Assembly: GCA_964523725.1 (NCBI GenBank)
Contig: CAZGAU010000083.1
Span: 1-22,922 of the forward strand
Source: JADJNW01 sp964523725
GTDB taxonomy: Bacteria > Bacteroidota > Bacteroidia > Chitinophagales > Saprospiraceae
Length of the DNA: 22,922 nt
Reading direction: 5' to 3'
Part shown: in pieces, positions 9,307-16,780 of the stretch
Numbering within the stretch: position 1 is the stretch's first letter
How the letters are laid out: the number at the start of each line of letters is the position of its first letter
Made by a program: the position numbers and the translations under genes
The notes under the pieces: model-generated
What the model saw: only the letters and a program-made list of their open reading frames with translations
What the model was told of the DNA's origin: nothing
Database searches by the model: none

Positions 9307-10450
9307 TCCGCCTATATTTTATTATCATTCTATAGCGCCGAAACCCTATGAAAACTGGGTTTTGAAAGGCTTGACCTTACAGTTGGAGAACTTTGAGGCG
9401 CAAATGGCCTACCTCAAAAGCCGGGGTATGCGCACTATTTTCCTGGAGGAATGGTTTGCCATTCGCACAGGCGCAAAAAATGCCACCGGCAAGGAGCTTT
9501 GTCTGGGTTTTGATGACGGATTACTGGACAATTGGGTGTATGCTTACCCCATCGCCAAAAAATACGGGATGCGTTTTACGCTCTTCGTAGCCCCGGAGTG
9601 TCTGGATCCGCGAGATATTGTAAGACCAACCCTCGAAGATGTGTGGGCAGGACATTGCAGCGAAGATGATCTGGATGGGCGTGGCTATCTCACCTGGAAA
9701 GAAATCAAACTGATGCAGGAATCCGGTGTGGTGGACATGCAATCGCATACGATGAGCCACGATAAATACATCGCTTCGCCCCGGATCAAGCGTTTTTATT
9801 ATGGCGGCGCTTCAGGCGTTTATCCCATCTGGAACGCCAATCCGGGCTTGAAGCCATTTTATATCGCAGATGAGACATTCGAGCAGCGCCTGCCCTGGGG
9901 TACGCCGCTTTTTGAAGAAAGCTCTTCCGTAATTGTGAGAAAACATACAGCAAATCCTGAATTTATCGAACAAGTGCTTGCACTTGCCAAGAATTATAAC
10001 TTGCATGATAGAACCCAACAATTAGTTTTTGAAGAGACCGCCCGGCAACTTTCCAACGAATTTCAAACTGCCGGTAATCTGATCAGCCACGTAGAATCGG
10101 AGCAGGATTATCAGGCGCGTTTGGTGTATGAAATAGTAGATTCCAAAGCAATGCTTGAAGACAAGTTGGAAAAGCCGGTGCGGTTCCTTTGTTGGCCTCA
10201 TGGTGATAACACCCATGCTGCTCATGCAATGGCGAAAGACGCGGGATATCTGGCAACCACATCGGGGAAATTACGCAACGAGAAGGATAAAATGGACAGA
10301 ATTCCCCGGATTCCAGGCGATTTCAGGAATAGCCCCTGGGTCAACCGCCAAAAATTTCATTACAAAATTGCAAGTCATTACCAGAAGCAGCCTTATTATT
10401 CGATTTGGCTGGCTAATGAATTTAAAAACAAACTATTACAAAATTCCTGA
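9293..10450 (+). CDS. Polysaccharide deacetylase family protein (CE4/NodB), long form
   Basis: A 385-residue protein with the metal-dependent CE4 motifs. LCLGFDDG has the catalytic and metal aspartates at 74-75, SHTMSHDKY carries the metal-binding histidines 152 and 156, and a late motif RFLCWPHGDNTH lies near residues 297-308, followed by KDAGYLATTS. Role in the family: removing N- or O-acetyl groups from a polysaccharide or lipid-linked sugar. No signal peptide is seen, so it may act on precursors in the cytoplasm or be exported in another way. About 140 residues separate the histidine motif from the WPHGD motif. This is more than in minimal NodB domains, and the insert contains a helical, acidic segment. 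The start at 9293 overlaps the GT4 gene by 14 bases. The TGA at 10448-10450 overlaps the next ATG by one base. Confidence 0.88.
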   Translation: MKNISPPIFYYHSIAPKPYENWVLKGLTLQLENFEAQMAYLKSRGMRTIFLEEWFAIRTGAKNATGKELCLGFDDGLLDNWVYAYPIAKKYGMRFTLFVAPECLDPRDIVRPTLEDVWAGHCSEDDLDGRGYLTWKEIKLMQESGVVDMQSHTMSHDKYIASPRIKRFYYGGASGVYPIWNANPGLKPFYIADETFEQRLPWGTPLFEESSSVIVRKHTANPEFIEQVLALAKNYNLHDRTQQLVFEETARQLSNEFQTAGNLISHVESEQDYQARLVYEIVDSKAMLEDKLEKPVRFLCWPHGDNTHAAHAMAKDAGYLATTSGKLRNEKDKMDRIPRIPGDFRNSPWVNRQKFHYKIASHYQKQPYYSIWLANEFKNKLLQNS

Positions 10451-12216
10451 TGTTTTTCTATCTCAACTACCGACACAACGCTGGCAGTAAAGTCAAGATC
10501 AAGCAGATCAAAACAGAAGATAACCTTTCCACTCCGGAGGATAATATTTTATATCTGCGGAAAGATATACAACGATTTGAATCACCCGATACCCTAAACG
10601 GAGAGTTGATTATCCTTGGAGATCCGGTTTTTCAGCGAAAATCCGGGTTGAACCGAATTGCCTTTCTGACACCGAATGAAATGCGGGAAGATCTTCTGTA
10701 TGAGGAAATTAAGGGGCATTATTACTGGTTCTTTTTTCACGCGGAAGGCATGCATTGCGGTTCTTCTTTTGGGGCAATTTTTCCGGTTTATTATCACTGT
10801 CAGCACGATCGTACAATAGTGAGTTCTTCTTCCTTTTTTCTGGCTGAGCAGATTGGCGCTCACCAAAGAGACAAGCGGAATCTGCTCGAAAGATTGCTGT
10901 TTAATTACACTTTTTTCGACTCTACCTGGTGGCAGGAAATTAAATTGCTGGATGCGCATAGCCATCTTCGGTTTGCCGGCAATGCTACATTCGTTGAGCA
11001 AAAATTTGATTTAACTAATTATTTTGAAACTGCAGTTGATATCTCGCGGGGCAGTCTCCAACAACTTTCCTATCTGTTTGAGGAGGAGACCAGCCTTTTC
11101 TTGCCAGATGAGCCTTTTGGTGTATCACTGACCGGCGGATTTGACGGACGAACCCTGGTGGCGGCAGCTAAAAAAACTGGGAAAGAATTTATTACATACA
11201 GCTTTGGAAAACCTGGAATTTCTGATGTTTCGGTGCCAAATGCACAATCAAAAAAATTAGGCGTGCCTTACGTGCCTATCCTATTAGATCAGGTATATTT
11301 AAAATCGGATGCGGTGTCCTCGGCACGGGCTTTTATGGAACAAACCGAGTTCAACGGTAATTTCGGCAGACCCCATTATCATTATGCCGCGCGCTTGCTC
11401 GCCAAGCGGGTGCCATATATTATTACCGGCAATTTCGGGAGCGAGCTATTCCGGGCTATGCATTCACCGGGCGTCATGATCAGCCGGCCGCTGATACAGA
11501 TTTTCTCTGCAAGCGATGATTCCTGGAAAGATGATTTAAAGAATCATAAAAACACTTGGGGCGAAGCTTATTTTAATCAGGAACTGGATTCGCTGATCGC
11601 CGATCTGGAAAGCTATCTGGGAAGGATGCAGGGTTGGGATATGAATCTGAAATTTTATTACTTCGTATATAATGAAATTTTCAGGAAGTATTTCGGACCC
11701 GAGCTTATAATGCAAAGTCATTATCTGAATAATCGCACACCTTATCTTAATTTGAAATTTATCAAGGAGTTAAATAAAACGATCTGGTCAGGCATTCACG
11801 CGCGTATTTTTGAAAAAATGCTAAATAAAAGAATGAAGGGACAAATGTTTTATTCGTCATTCATTCGCTTGTCTAATCGGAAAATGTATCATTTGAAAAC
11901 CAATAAAGGCTACAGTCCCGCCGATGTCCTCGAACCGTGGCGCCTGCCGATTCTGGTCGGCCGGGTTGTATTAAAAAAGTATATAAAAAACGAGGAATCA
12001 GATAATAATGCCGTGGAACAATTTTTTATTCAAAATCATAAAAAGATTTCCTGCCAGATTTTAAGCAGCTGTGAATGCCCATTTATTCAGTCTCAAATCG
12101 AAAGATCGGTTCAGGATATTACAAGAAAAAATAATCTTGAACACTGGATTAAGTTTTACTCGATCGCTTCCGGTTGGGAGGCAGCGAATACCCCGTCCAT
12201 GGATTTGATAAAATAG
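10450..12216 (+). CDS. Asparagine-synthetase-like protein lacking the glutaminase cysteine
   Basis: A 588-residue protein with the overall plan of class II asparagine synthetases, altered at both active sites. The N-terminus is MFFYLNYRHN, so the Cys-2 nucleophile needed to release ammonia from glutamine is absent. The Ntn-like fold still seems present, because GHYYWFFFHAEG and PVYYHCQHDRTIVSSSSFFLAEQ align in order with AsnB segments. The synthetase PP-loop is SLTGGFDGR at 226-234, where the usual form is SGGLDSS. A later GNFGSELFR (327-335) stands where GxGGDELF is normal. It probably still adenylates a carboxylate, using another amine or ammonia source. It starts at a TGATG overlap with the deacetylase gene, and 66 bases separate it from two GNAT-like genes. 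Substrate unknown; it could form an amide in the polysaccharide or on an amino acid building block. Confidence 0.82.
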   Translation: MFFYLNYRHNAGSKVKIKQIKTEDNLSTPEDNILYLRKDIQRFESPDTLNGELIILGDPVFQRKSGLNRIAFLTPNEMREDLLYEEIKGHYYWFFFHAEGMHCGSSFGAIFPVYYHCQHDRTIVSSSSFFLAEQIGAHQRDKRNLLERLLFNYTFFDSTWWQEIKLLDAHSHLRFAGNATFVEQKFDLTNYFETAVDISRGSLQQLSYLFEEETSLFLPDEPFGVSLTGGFDGRTLVAAAKKTGKEFITYSFGKPGISDVSVPNAQSKKLGVPYVPILLDQVYLKSDAVSSARAFMEQTEFNGNFGRPHYHYAARLLAKRVPYIITGNFGSELFRAMHSPGVMISRPLIQIFSASDDSWKDDLKNHKNTWGEAYFNQELDSLIADLESYLGRMQGWDMNLKFYYFVYNEIFRKYFGPELIMQSHYLNNRTPYLNLKFIKELNKTIWSGIHARIFEKMLNKRMKGQMFYSSFIRLSNRKMYHLKTNKGYSPADVLEPWRLPILVGRVVLKKYIKNEESDNNAVEQFFIQNHKKISCQILSSCECPFIQSQIERSVQDITRKNNLEHWIKFYSIASGWEAANTPSMDLIK

Positions 12217-12282
12217 TAAATGAACATAATGATTTTAGGATGACATATAATAAATTGAACACCTTTCAAAAACCATTTATTT

Positions 12283-13518
12283 ATGAAACGTTCTCCCATT
12301 CAGTTCTACCGCGCTTCTTACGGAAAAATTCATCATGAAAACTGGGATGCGCTTTTTAAAGAAAAAAAACTCAAGAATTTATTTTACCACCCGTCCATTA
12401 TAGCTGCGGCAAAGCCCGTGGGCTCGAAATACCAACCCAACAGTATTATTGCAGGATATGATGGCGAAGAAATAGTGTTATTGCAACCTGTCAAAACAAC
12501 AAATCAGGGCTTTGGCAAAGTAGTGGAAATCCTGATGATGCCAAGAGCCGATAACATCGAGCCGCTCGTACAGCACGACCAAAGAGAGGAAACCCTGAGA
12601 GCCTTCACCGAATATTTGAAAAAGGAAGTTAGGCCCGATCTGCTGATTGCCCGATCTGTGAGCGAAGAATTTTATTTACTATTAAGTGAATGTTTTTCCG
12701 ATTATAATATCATGGTTGACGGTACCAGGAAAGGTGCATTCCTGGATCTGCCGGCTACAATGGATGATTTTCTGGGAAGTTATAAATCAAATTTCCGGAA
12801 TCAGATCAAACGCAAAGTCAAAAAAGGGCTTGAAGCCAATCTGACTCATCGTACTATAGACGTAGATAACTTGCCCGAGGGCTACAATCTGCACCAGGCT
12901 TTGGATAAGCTGACCGAATTGCACAGTATGCGGTTTGACTCGATGAACCGGGATTCGTTTTTTACCAAACCTGCTTTTCAGAAGTTTCACCAGCAGCTTT
13001 GCGAAAACCAGGAGGGGCAGCCTTATCGCCTGACTTTTACAGAGCTGCTGCACGAAGGAGAGGTCATCGGATCTATGTATGGCATCCGGAGCGAGCAATT
13101 GTACATTTTCCTGATGATCGGATTTGATCCAAATTTTGCCGATTTAAGCCCCGGTAATTTACTGATTTATTATACAATTGAAGATCTTATTAATAATAAG
13201 GTCGAAATTTTTGATTTTAAATGCGGACAAGAATCATATAAAAAGCGCTGGTCAAAAAGTTTTTATACGAAATATGATATGGCGATCAGTTTTACCCTGA
13301 GAGGTGATATATTATATCGTTTGCATCATAGCAATCGGTTTTTGCGCAAAATCCGGGAGAAAGCGGGAAGATCATATCGCAAAGTTCGTACCGCATTTAC
13401 CACGCTTTTTCTTGCTCTTTCTTCCACTTTCTGGTTGTCCAGAATCAGGCTGTTTTTCAATGGACTGGGAATTGAATTTGAAAGCTGCGAGTTCTATCTT
13501 ATAAATTTGGTACAGTGA
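12283..13518 (+). CDS. GNAT/FemAB-like acyltransferase (Acetyltransf_6, BioF2-like), copy 1
   Basis: A 411-residue protein of the double-GNAT type. Visible marks are FLGSYKSNFRNQIKRKVKKG (residues 165-184, a basic helix typical at this position), a middle stretch FTELLHEGEVIGSMYGI, and the signature EIFDFKCGQESYKKRWSK at 308-325, matching the FDFGxGxxxYKxRW pattern of Acetyltransf_6/CelD-like proteins. Members transfer acyl or aminoacyl groups during polysaccharide or peptidoglycan synthesis. Substrate specificity cannot be read here. Residues 371-411 form an odd hydrophobic tail (TTLFLALSSTFWLSRIRLFF) past the normal end of the domain. Its TGA overlaps the ATG of a second gene of the same family by one base, suggesting an ancient tandem duplication and coupled translation. 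Confidence 0.83.
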   Translation: MKRSPIQFYRASYGKIHHENWDALFKEKKLKNLFYHPSIIAAAKPVGSKYQPNSIIAGYDGEEIVLLQPVKTTNQGFGKVVEILMMPRADNIEPLVQHDQREETLRAFTEYLKKEVRPDLLIARSVSEEFYLLLSECFSDYNIMVDGTRKGAFLDLPATMDDFLGSYKSNFRNQIKRKVKKGLEANLTHRTIDVDNLPEGYNLHQALDKLTELHSMRFDSMNRDSFFTKPAFQKFHQQLCENQEGQPYRLTFTELLHEGEVIGSMYGIRSEQLYIFLMIGFDPNFADLSPGNLLIYYTIEDLINNKVEIFDFKCGQESYKKRWSKSFYTKYDMAISFTLRGDILYRLHHSNRFLRKIREKAGRSYRKVRTAFTTLFLALSSTFWLSRIRLFFNGLGIEFESCEFYLINLVQ

Positions 13519-14648
13519 TGACATTACATATTTCCAATAAAATAAATTCCATGCAGTCTTTTTTTGAGTACAATTTACCTGATCCGGATTTCTGGCTTGA
13601 TTATAAAGAGTTGTGGGACAATAGTTTGTACCGCCCTGTTTTTCAGTCACCACATTATATTCAGTATTTAACGGGAAAATATAAAGATGATGTAGCAATT
13701 TACAAATGTGTAAAGGATGGACGCCTGGTCGGGGCTGCTTTTTTCAGAAAAGATAATGGTATTTACTCTTTTTTAAGTGATGTAAAAAACGATCATAACT
13801 TTTTTGTCATTCATAAACAAAGCACGGAAGAAGAGATCGCCGCTTATTTTACCAATTTTCTGGCGCTCATCAAAAAGGAAAAATGGTCGGTTCGATTGAA
13901 AAATCAACCCACCTGGGCTTCGTACATGGATATTTTTACGAAAGTAGGCCGAACCAGCAATTTGTACTGGGAAAGCTCAAAATACGCGGTGTGTCCTGTT
14001 GCTGAAGAGACCTCGCCAGAAGCATTGCGCGAATTGTTTAATAAATCGAAAAATCTGCGGTACAAAATGAAGCGCATGAGCAAGCAGGAAAAAGCAGTAT
14101 TTGAAGTGTTGACCGATGATGAAGATCTGGAAAACTGGGTGGAGGAATTCAGCAATTCGCATGTGAAAAAATGGTCAACGACGCCAACTCCATCTGCTTA
14201 TCGTAGCCCGGAAAAGCGCCGTTTACTGGTCGATTTTCTCCGCGCCTGGATCAAGGATGAAGCTCTGGTTCGCTTTGCTATCAATACAAAAAATGGCAGG
14301 ATCGCGTTTTGCATCGGATTGGTGCAAGAAAATTCACTGGTGCATCATTCGCACACCTACGATCCCGATCATGGCAGGCATAGTCCTGGCCTGGCTTTGC
14401 TGGCATTCATCAGCGACTGGATGGAAACGCAGGGGCTAAACGTGCTGGATTTTGGCTATGGCAATGAGCCATACAAATACATTTACGCTACTAAAGAGTT
14501 GCAACTAAATAAAATATTTATTTCCCACCAATTGAATTTACCCTTTATTCTGAAGTCCAAGTTTGAAAAAAACATCCGGAACAATCAAGGGTTGATTCAA
14601 TTCTACCGCGAGAAAATAAAGCCGCTCACCCGCGGCGTGGAAGCATAA
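13518..14648 (+). CDS. GNAT/FemAB-like acyltransferase (Acetyltransf_6, BioF2-like), copy 2
   Basis: A 376-residue protein. The ATG at 13518 overlaps the upstream stop (TGATG); a GTG three bases earlier and an ATG at 13551 are alternatives. The family signature VLDFGYGNEPYKYIYATKEL lies at 309-328, the same distance from the start as in the preceding gene. Before it come LRYKMKRMSKQEKAVFEVLT, the basic helix, and RIAFCIGLVQENSLVHHSHT, the central strand region. Overall similarity to the neighbour is weak outside these points, so the two are diverged paralogues with probably different substrates. Role: transfer of an acyl or possibly aminoacyl group to a sugar or lipid-linked intermediate (inference). 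No membrane segment or signal peptide is seen. The ATP-grasp gene follows after 26 bases. Confidence 0.83.
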   Translation: MTLHISNKINSMQSFFEYNLPDPDFWLDYKELWDNSLYRPVFQSPHYIQYLTGKYKDDVAIYKCVKDGRLVGAAFFRKDNGIYSFLSDVKNDHNFFVIHKQSTEEEIAAYFTNFLALIKKEKWSVRLKNQPTWASYMDIFTKVGRTSNLYWESSKYAVCPVAEETSPEALRELFNKSKNLRYKMKRMSKQEKAVFEVLTDDEDLENWVEEFSNSHVKKWSTTPTPSAYRSPEKRRLLVDFLRAWIKDEALVRFAINTKNGRIAFCIGLVQENSLVHHSHTYDPDHGRHSPGLALLAFISDWMETQGLNVLDFGYGNEPYKYIYATKELQLNKIFISHQLNLPFILKSKFEKNIRNNQGLIQFYREKIKPLTRGVEA

Positions 14649-14674
14649 ACTTTAAACAGCAAAGTACACATCCG

Positions 14675-15769
14675 ATGAAGAAACTTCACTTAGCCATCTT
14701 ACAAAATGAAGTCAAAGACGACCATGCTCTCTGGATATCCGCTTGCCAGGAGCGCCAGAATCAAATGGAATGGGAAGTTGTTGACATCACGCGCGCCGAT
14801 TGGCTCTCGGGTGTGGATTGGTCAAAATTTGACGGGATACTGGCTACGCCACCCGCATTTACAATGCCTTTTAAGACATTATTTGATGAAAGAGTTCAAA
14901 TTTTGCATAAGGTATTGGAAATCCCGGTCTATCCTTCACTTGATGAAATTTTAATATATGAAAATAAGAAATATTTATCCTATTGGCTAGAAGCCAAGCA
15001 AATTCCGCATCCCAAAACCTGGGTTTTTTATCATGAGAAAGAAGCCTTGGAATTTTTGACCAATGCCGAGATGCCCATCGTCGGAAAAACCAATATTGGC
15101 GCATCGGGACGTGGGATTTCAATTTTAAAAAGCAAAGCGGAAGCGATTGATTATGTAAAGAATACATTCTCGGGCAAAGGCGTGGCGCGGGATCTAACAC
15201 CTAAGTGGAGGCGTAAGGGTTTTGCAAAACGTGTAATAAAAAAATTGCTCCGGCCATCCGAATTTAAGGCAAAATTACAGCAATACCAGAGCCAGCGTGC
15301 CGATGTACAAAAGGATTTTGTGATTTTCCAGGAATTTATTCCTCATTCCTTCGAGTGGCGCTGCGTGCGGATCGGCGATTCATTTTTCGCACATAAAAAA
15401 ATCGTGAAAGGCGAGAAAGCGAGCGGTAGCCTGATCAAAGGCTATGACAACCCGCCCTTATCCCTGATGGATTTTCTGCGTAAAGTGACCGAGCCCTTCC
15501 ATTTTTGGTCGCAGGCTGTGGATATTTTTGAAACCGAGGATGGCCGGTACCTGGTGAATGAAATGCAATGCATTTTCGGGCAGTCTGATCCTTATCAAAT
15601 GTTGGTGGACGGTGAGCCAGGCAGGTATGTGTACACCGATGGTGAGTGGGTTTTCGAGCCCGGAGATTTTAATCGCCATGAATCATTCTTACTACGAGTA
15701 AATCATTTTATTGACATCTTAACCAAACATACTAAAAGACTGGAACATGAAGGTACTGTTCGTGTGTAG
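14675..15769 (+). CDS. ATP-grasp family ligase (RimK/D-Ala-D-Ala ligase-like)
   Basis: A 364-residue protein. Residues about 1-90 form an N-terminal substrate domain (FDGILATPPAFTMPFKTLFD). The ATP-grasp part starts around NKKYLSYWLEAKQIPHPKTW. The nucleotide-binding lysine and glycine-rich loop are in VGKTNIGASGRGIS (K138), the hinge strand is VIFQEFIPHSFEWRCVRI, and the metal-binding acidic residues are in AVDIFETEDGRYLVNEMQCI (D283, N295, E296). Enzymes of this type join a carboxylate, as acyl phosphate, to an amine. Residues about 177-213 form an unusually basic insert (WRRKGFAKRVIKKLLRP and following). Its position beside two acyltransferases and an Asn-synthetase-like gene suggests that an amino acid or uronic acid is being activated. 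Its 3' end overlaps the next gene by 23 bases. A role as a cell-wall or small-molecule ligase cannot be excluded. Confidence 0.85.
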   Translation: MKKLHLAILQNEVKDDHALWISACQERQNQMEWEVVDITRADWLSGVDWSKFDGILATPPAFTMPFKTLFDERVQILHKVLEIPVYPSLDEILIYENKKYLSYWLEAKQIPHPKTWVFYHEKEALEFLTNAEMPIVGKTNIGASGRGISILKSKAEAIDYVKNTFSGKGVARDLTPKWRRKGFAKRVIKKLLRPSEFKAKLQQYQSQRADVQKDFVIFQEFIPHSFEWRCVRIGDSFFAHKKIVKGEKASGSLIKGYDNPPLSLMDFLRKVTEPFHFWSQAVDIFETEDGRYLVNEMQCIFGQSDPYQMLVDGEPGRYVYTDGEWVFEPGDFNRHESFLLRVNHFIDILTKHTKRLEHEGTVRV

Positions 15770-16763
15770 CGGTAATTCACAATTCTACAAAGTTGCACCA
15801 TTTATTAAATCCCAAGGTGATTCATTAGAAGATGAAGGTATCGATCTTACTTATTTCCTTGTAGAAGGCAAAGGACTCTGGAATTACCTTAAAAATGCCG
15901 GGCGACTCCGGAAATTTCTCAAACAACACGATTATAATTTCGATATAATTCACGCTCATTATTCCCTTTGCGGATGGGTAGCGGTGCTGGCATTTCCTGA
16001 GATTCCGATTGTACTCTCATTGATGGGGGATGATGCGGTTGGTTCTTTTAAGCGTAAAGGTAAAATCACCCTGAAAAGTCGAGTAATGAAGCTTTTTGTA
16101 TGGACGATCCAGCCTTTTGTAAAGGCCATTATTTCAAAATCACCTAATTTAGAGCGAGTAGTGTATCGAAAAAAAATATCATATTTAATTCCAAATGGAA
16201 TAGATCTGGAAAAATTTAAATTTCATGATAATGGATGGCGGGATGAATTGGGTTTACAAAGAAATAAAAAGTATGTCCTCTTTTTAGCCAATCCTGAGGA
16301 TCGCAATAAGAATTTTGCTTTGGCTCGCGATGCTGTCAAGATACTCAACCGCCCGGATGTGGAGTTAATAAATGTCTATAATGCTCCTCATAAAGAAGTT
16401 GTAAAATATTTAAATGCGGTAAATGTATTTGTATTGTGCTCTTTTTCTGAAGGCTCGCCCAATGTCGTAAAAGAAGCAATGACCTGCGGGTGCCCCCTGG
16501 TTGCTACCAATGTGGGCGACGTATCCTGGGTGACCGGAGATACGCCCGGATGTTATATATCTTCCTATGATGTAAATGAATTTTCACAACATATTAATAA
16601 AGCAATTGAGTTTTCAGATTTATATGGTCGCACCGAAGGACGGGAGCGGATTTTGGAACTGGGTCTGGATACAAAAAAAATAGCACATAAAATCATTTCT
16701 ATTTACAATATAGTATCAGGAAATCAAAAAAAAGTCAAAGATTATACGAATTCATTTAGTTAA
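15747..16763 (+). CDS. Glycosyltransferase family 4 protein
   Basis: A 338-residue GT-B enzyme. The N-terminal domain begins MKVLFVCSGNSQFYKVAPFI and contains FDIIHAHYSLCGWVAVL, typical of GT4 acceptor domains. The linker IPNGIDLEKF marks the domain boundary. The C-terminal domain has YVLFLANPEDRNKNFALARD and the EX7E motif SEGSPNVVKEAMTCGCPLVA (glutamates 235 and 243), followed by TNVGDVSWVTGD. Donor and acceptor are unknown. The ATG at 15747 lies inside the last 23 bases of the ATP-grasp gene, which suggests the two are co-translated. Only 17 bases separate its stop from the AsnB start. It is a clearly different protein from the GT4 enzyme at 8248-9306, so the two probably form different linkages. 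Confidence 0.93.
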   Translation: MKVLFVCSGNSQFYKVAPFIKSQGDSLEDEGIDLTYFLVEGKGLWNYLKNAGRLRKFLKQHDYNFDIIHAHYSLCGWVAVLAFPEIPIVLSLMGDDAVGSFKRKGKITLKSRVMKLFVWTIQPFVKAIISKSPNLERVVYRKKISYLIPNGIDLEKFKFHDNGWRDELGLQRNKKYVLFLANPEDRNKNFALARDAVKILNRPDVELINVYNAPHKEVVKYLNAVNVFVLCSFSEGSPNVVKEAMTCGCPLVATNVGDVSWVTGDTPGCYISSYDVNEFSQHINKAIEFSDLYGRTEGRERILELGLDTKKIAHKIISIYNIVSGNQKKVKDYTNSFS

Positions 16764-16780
16764 TCCTAAAAACCTATATT

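Noticed and set aside
10594..11001. 135-codon open frame on the - strand
   Set aside because: It is antisense to the conserved N-terminal domain of the Asn-synthetase-like gene and has no recognisable motif.
13372..13698. 108-codon open frame on the - strand spanning the junction of the two GNAT-like genes
   Set aside because: No family resemblance or start signal; both + strand genes are supported by motifs through this region.
15747..15800. Start MKVLFVCSGNSQFY resembles the P-loop of low-molecular-weight tyrosine phosphatases, the missing Wzb partner
   Set aside because: The CX5R(S/T) motif is absent (CSGNSQFYK), and the rest of the protein is a clear GT4 enzyme with an EX7E motif.
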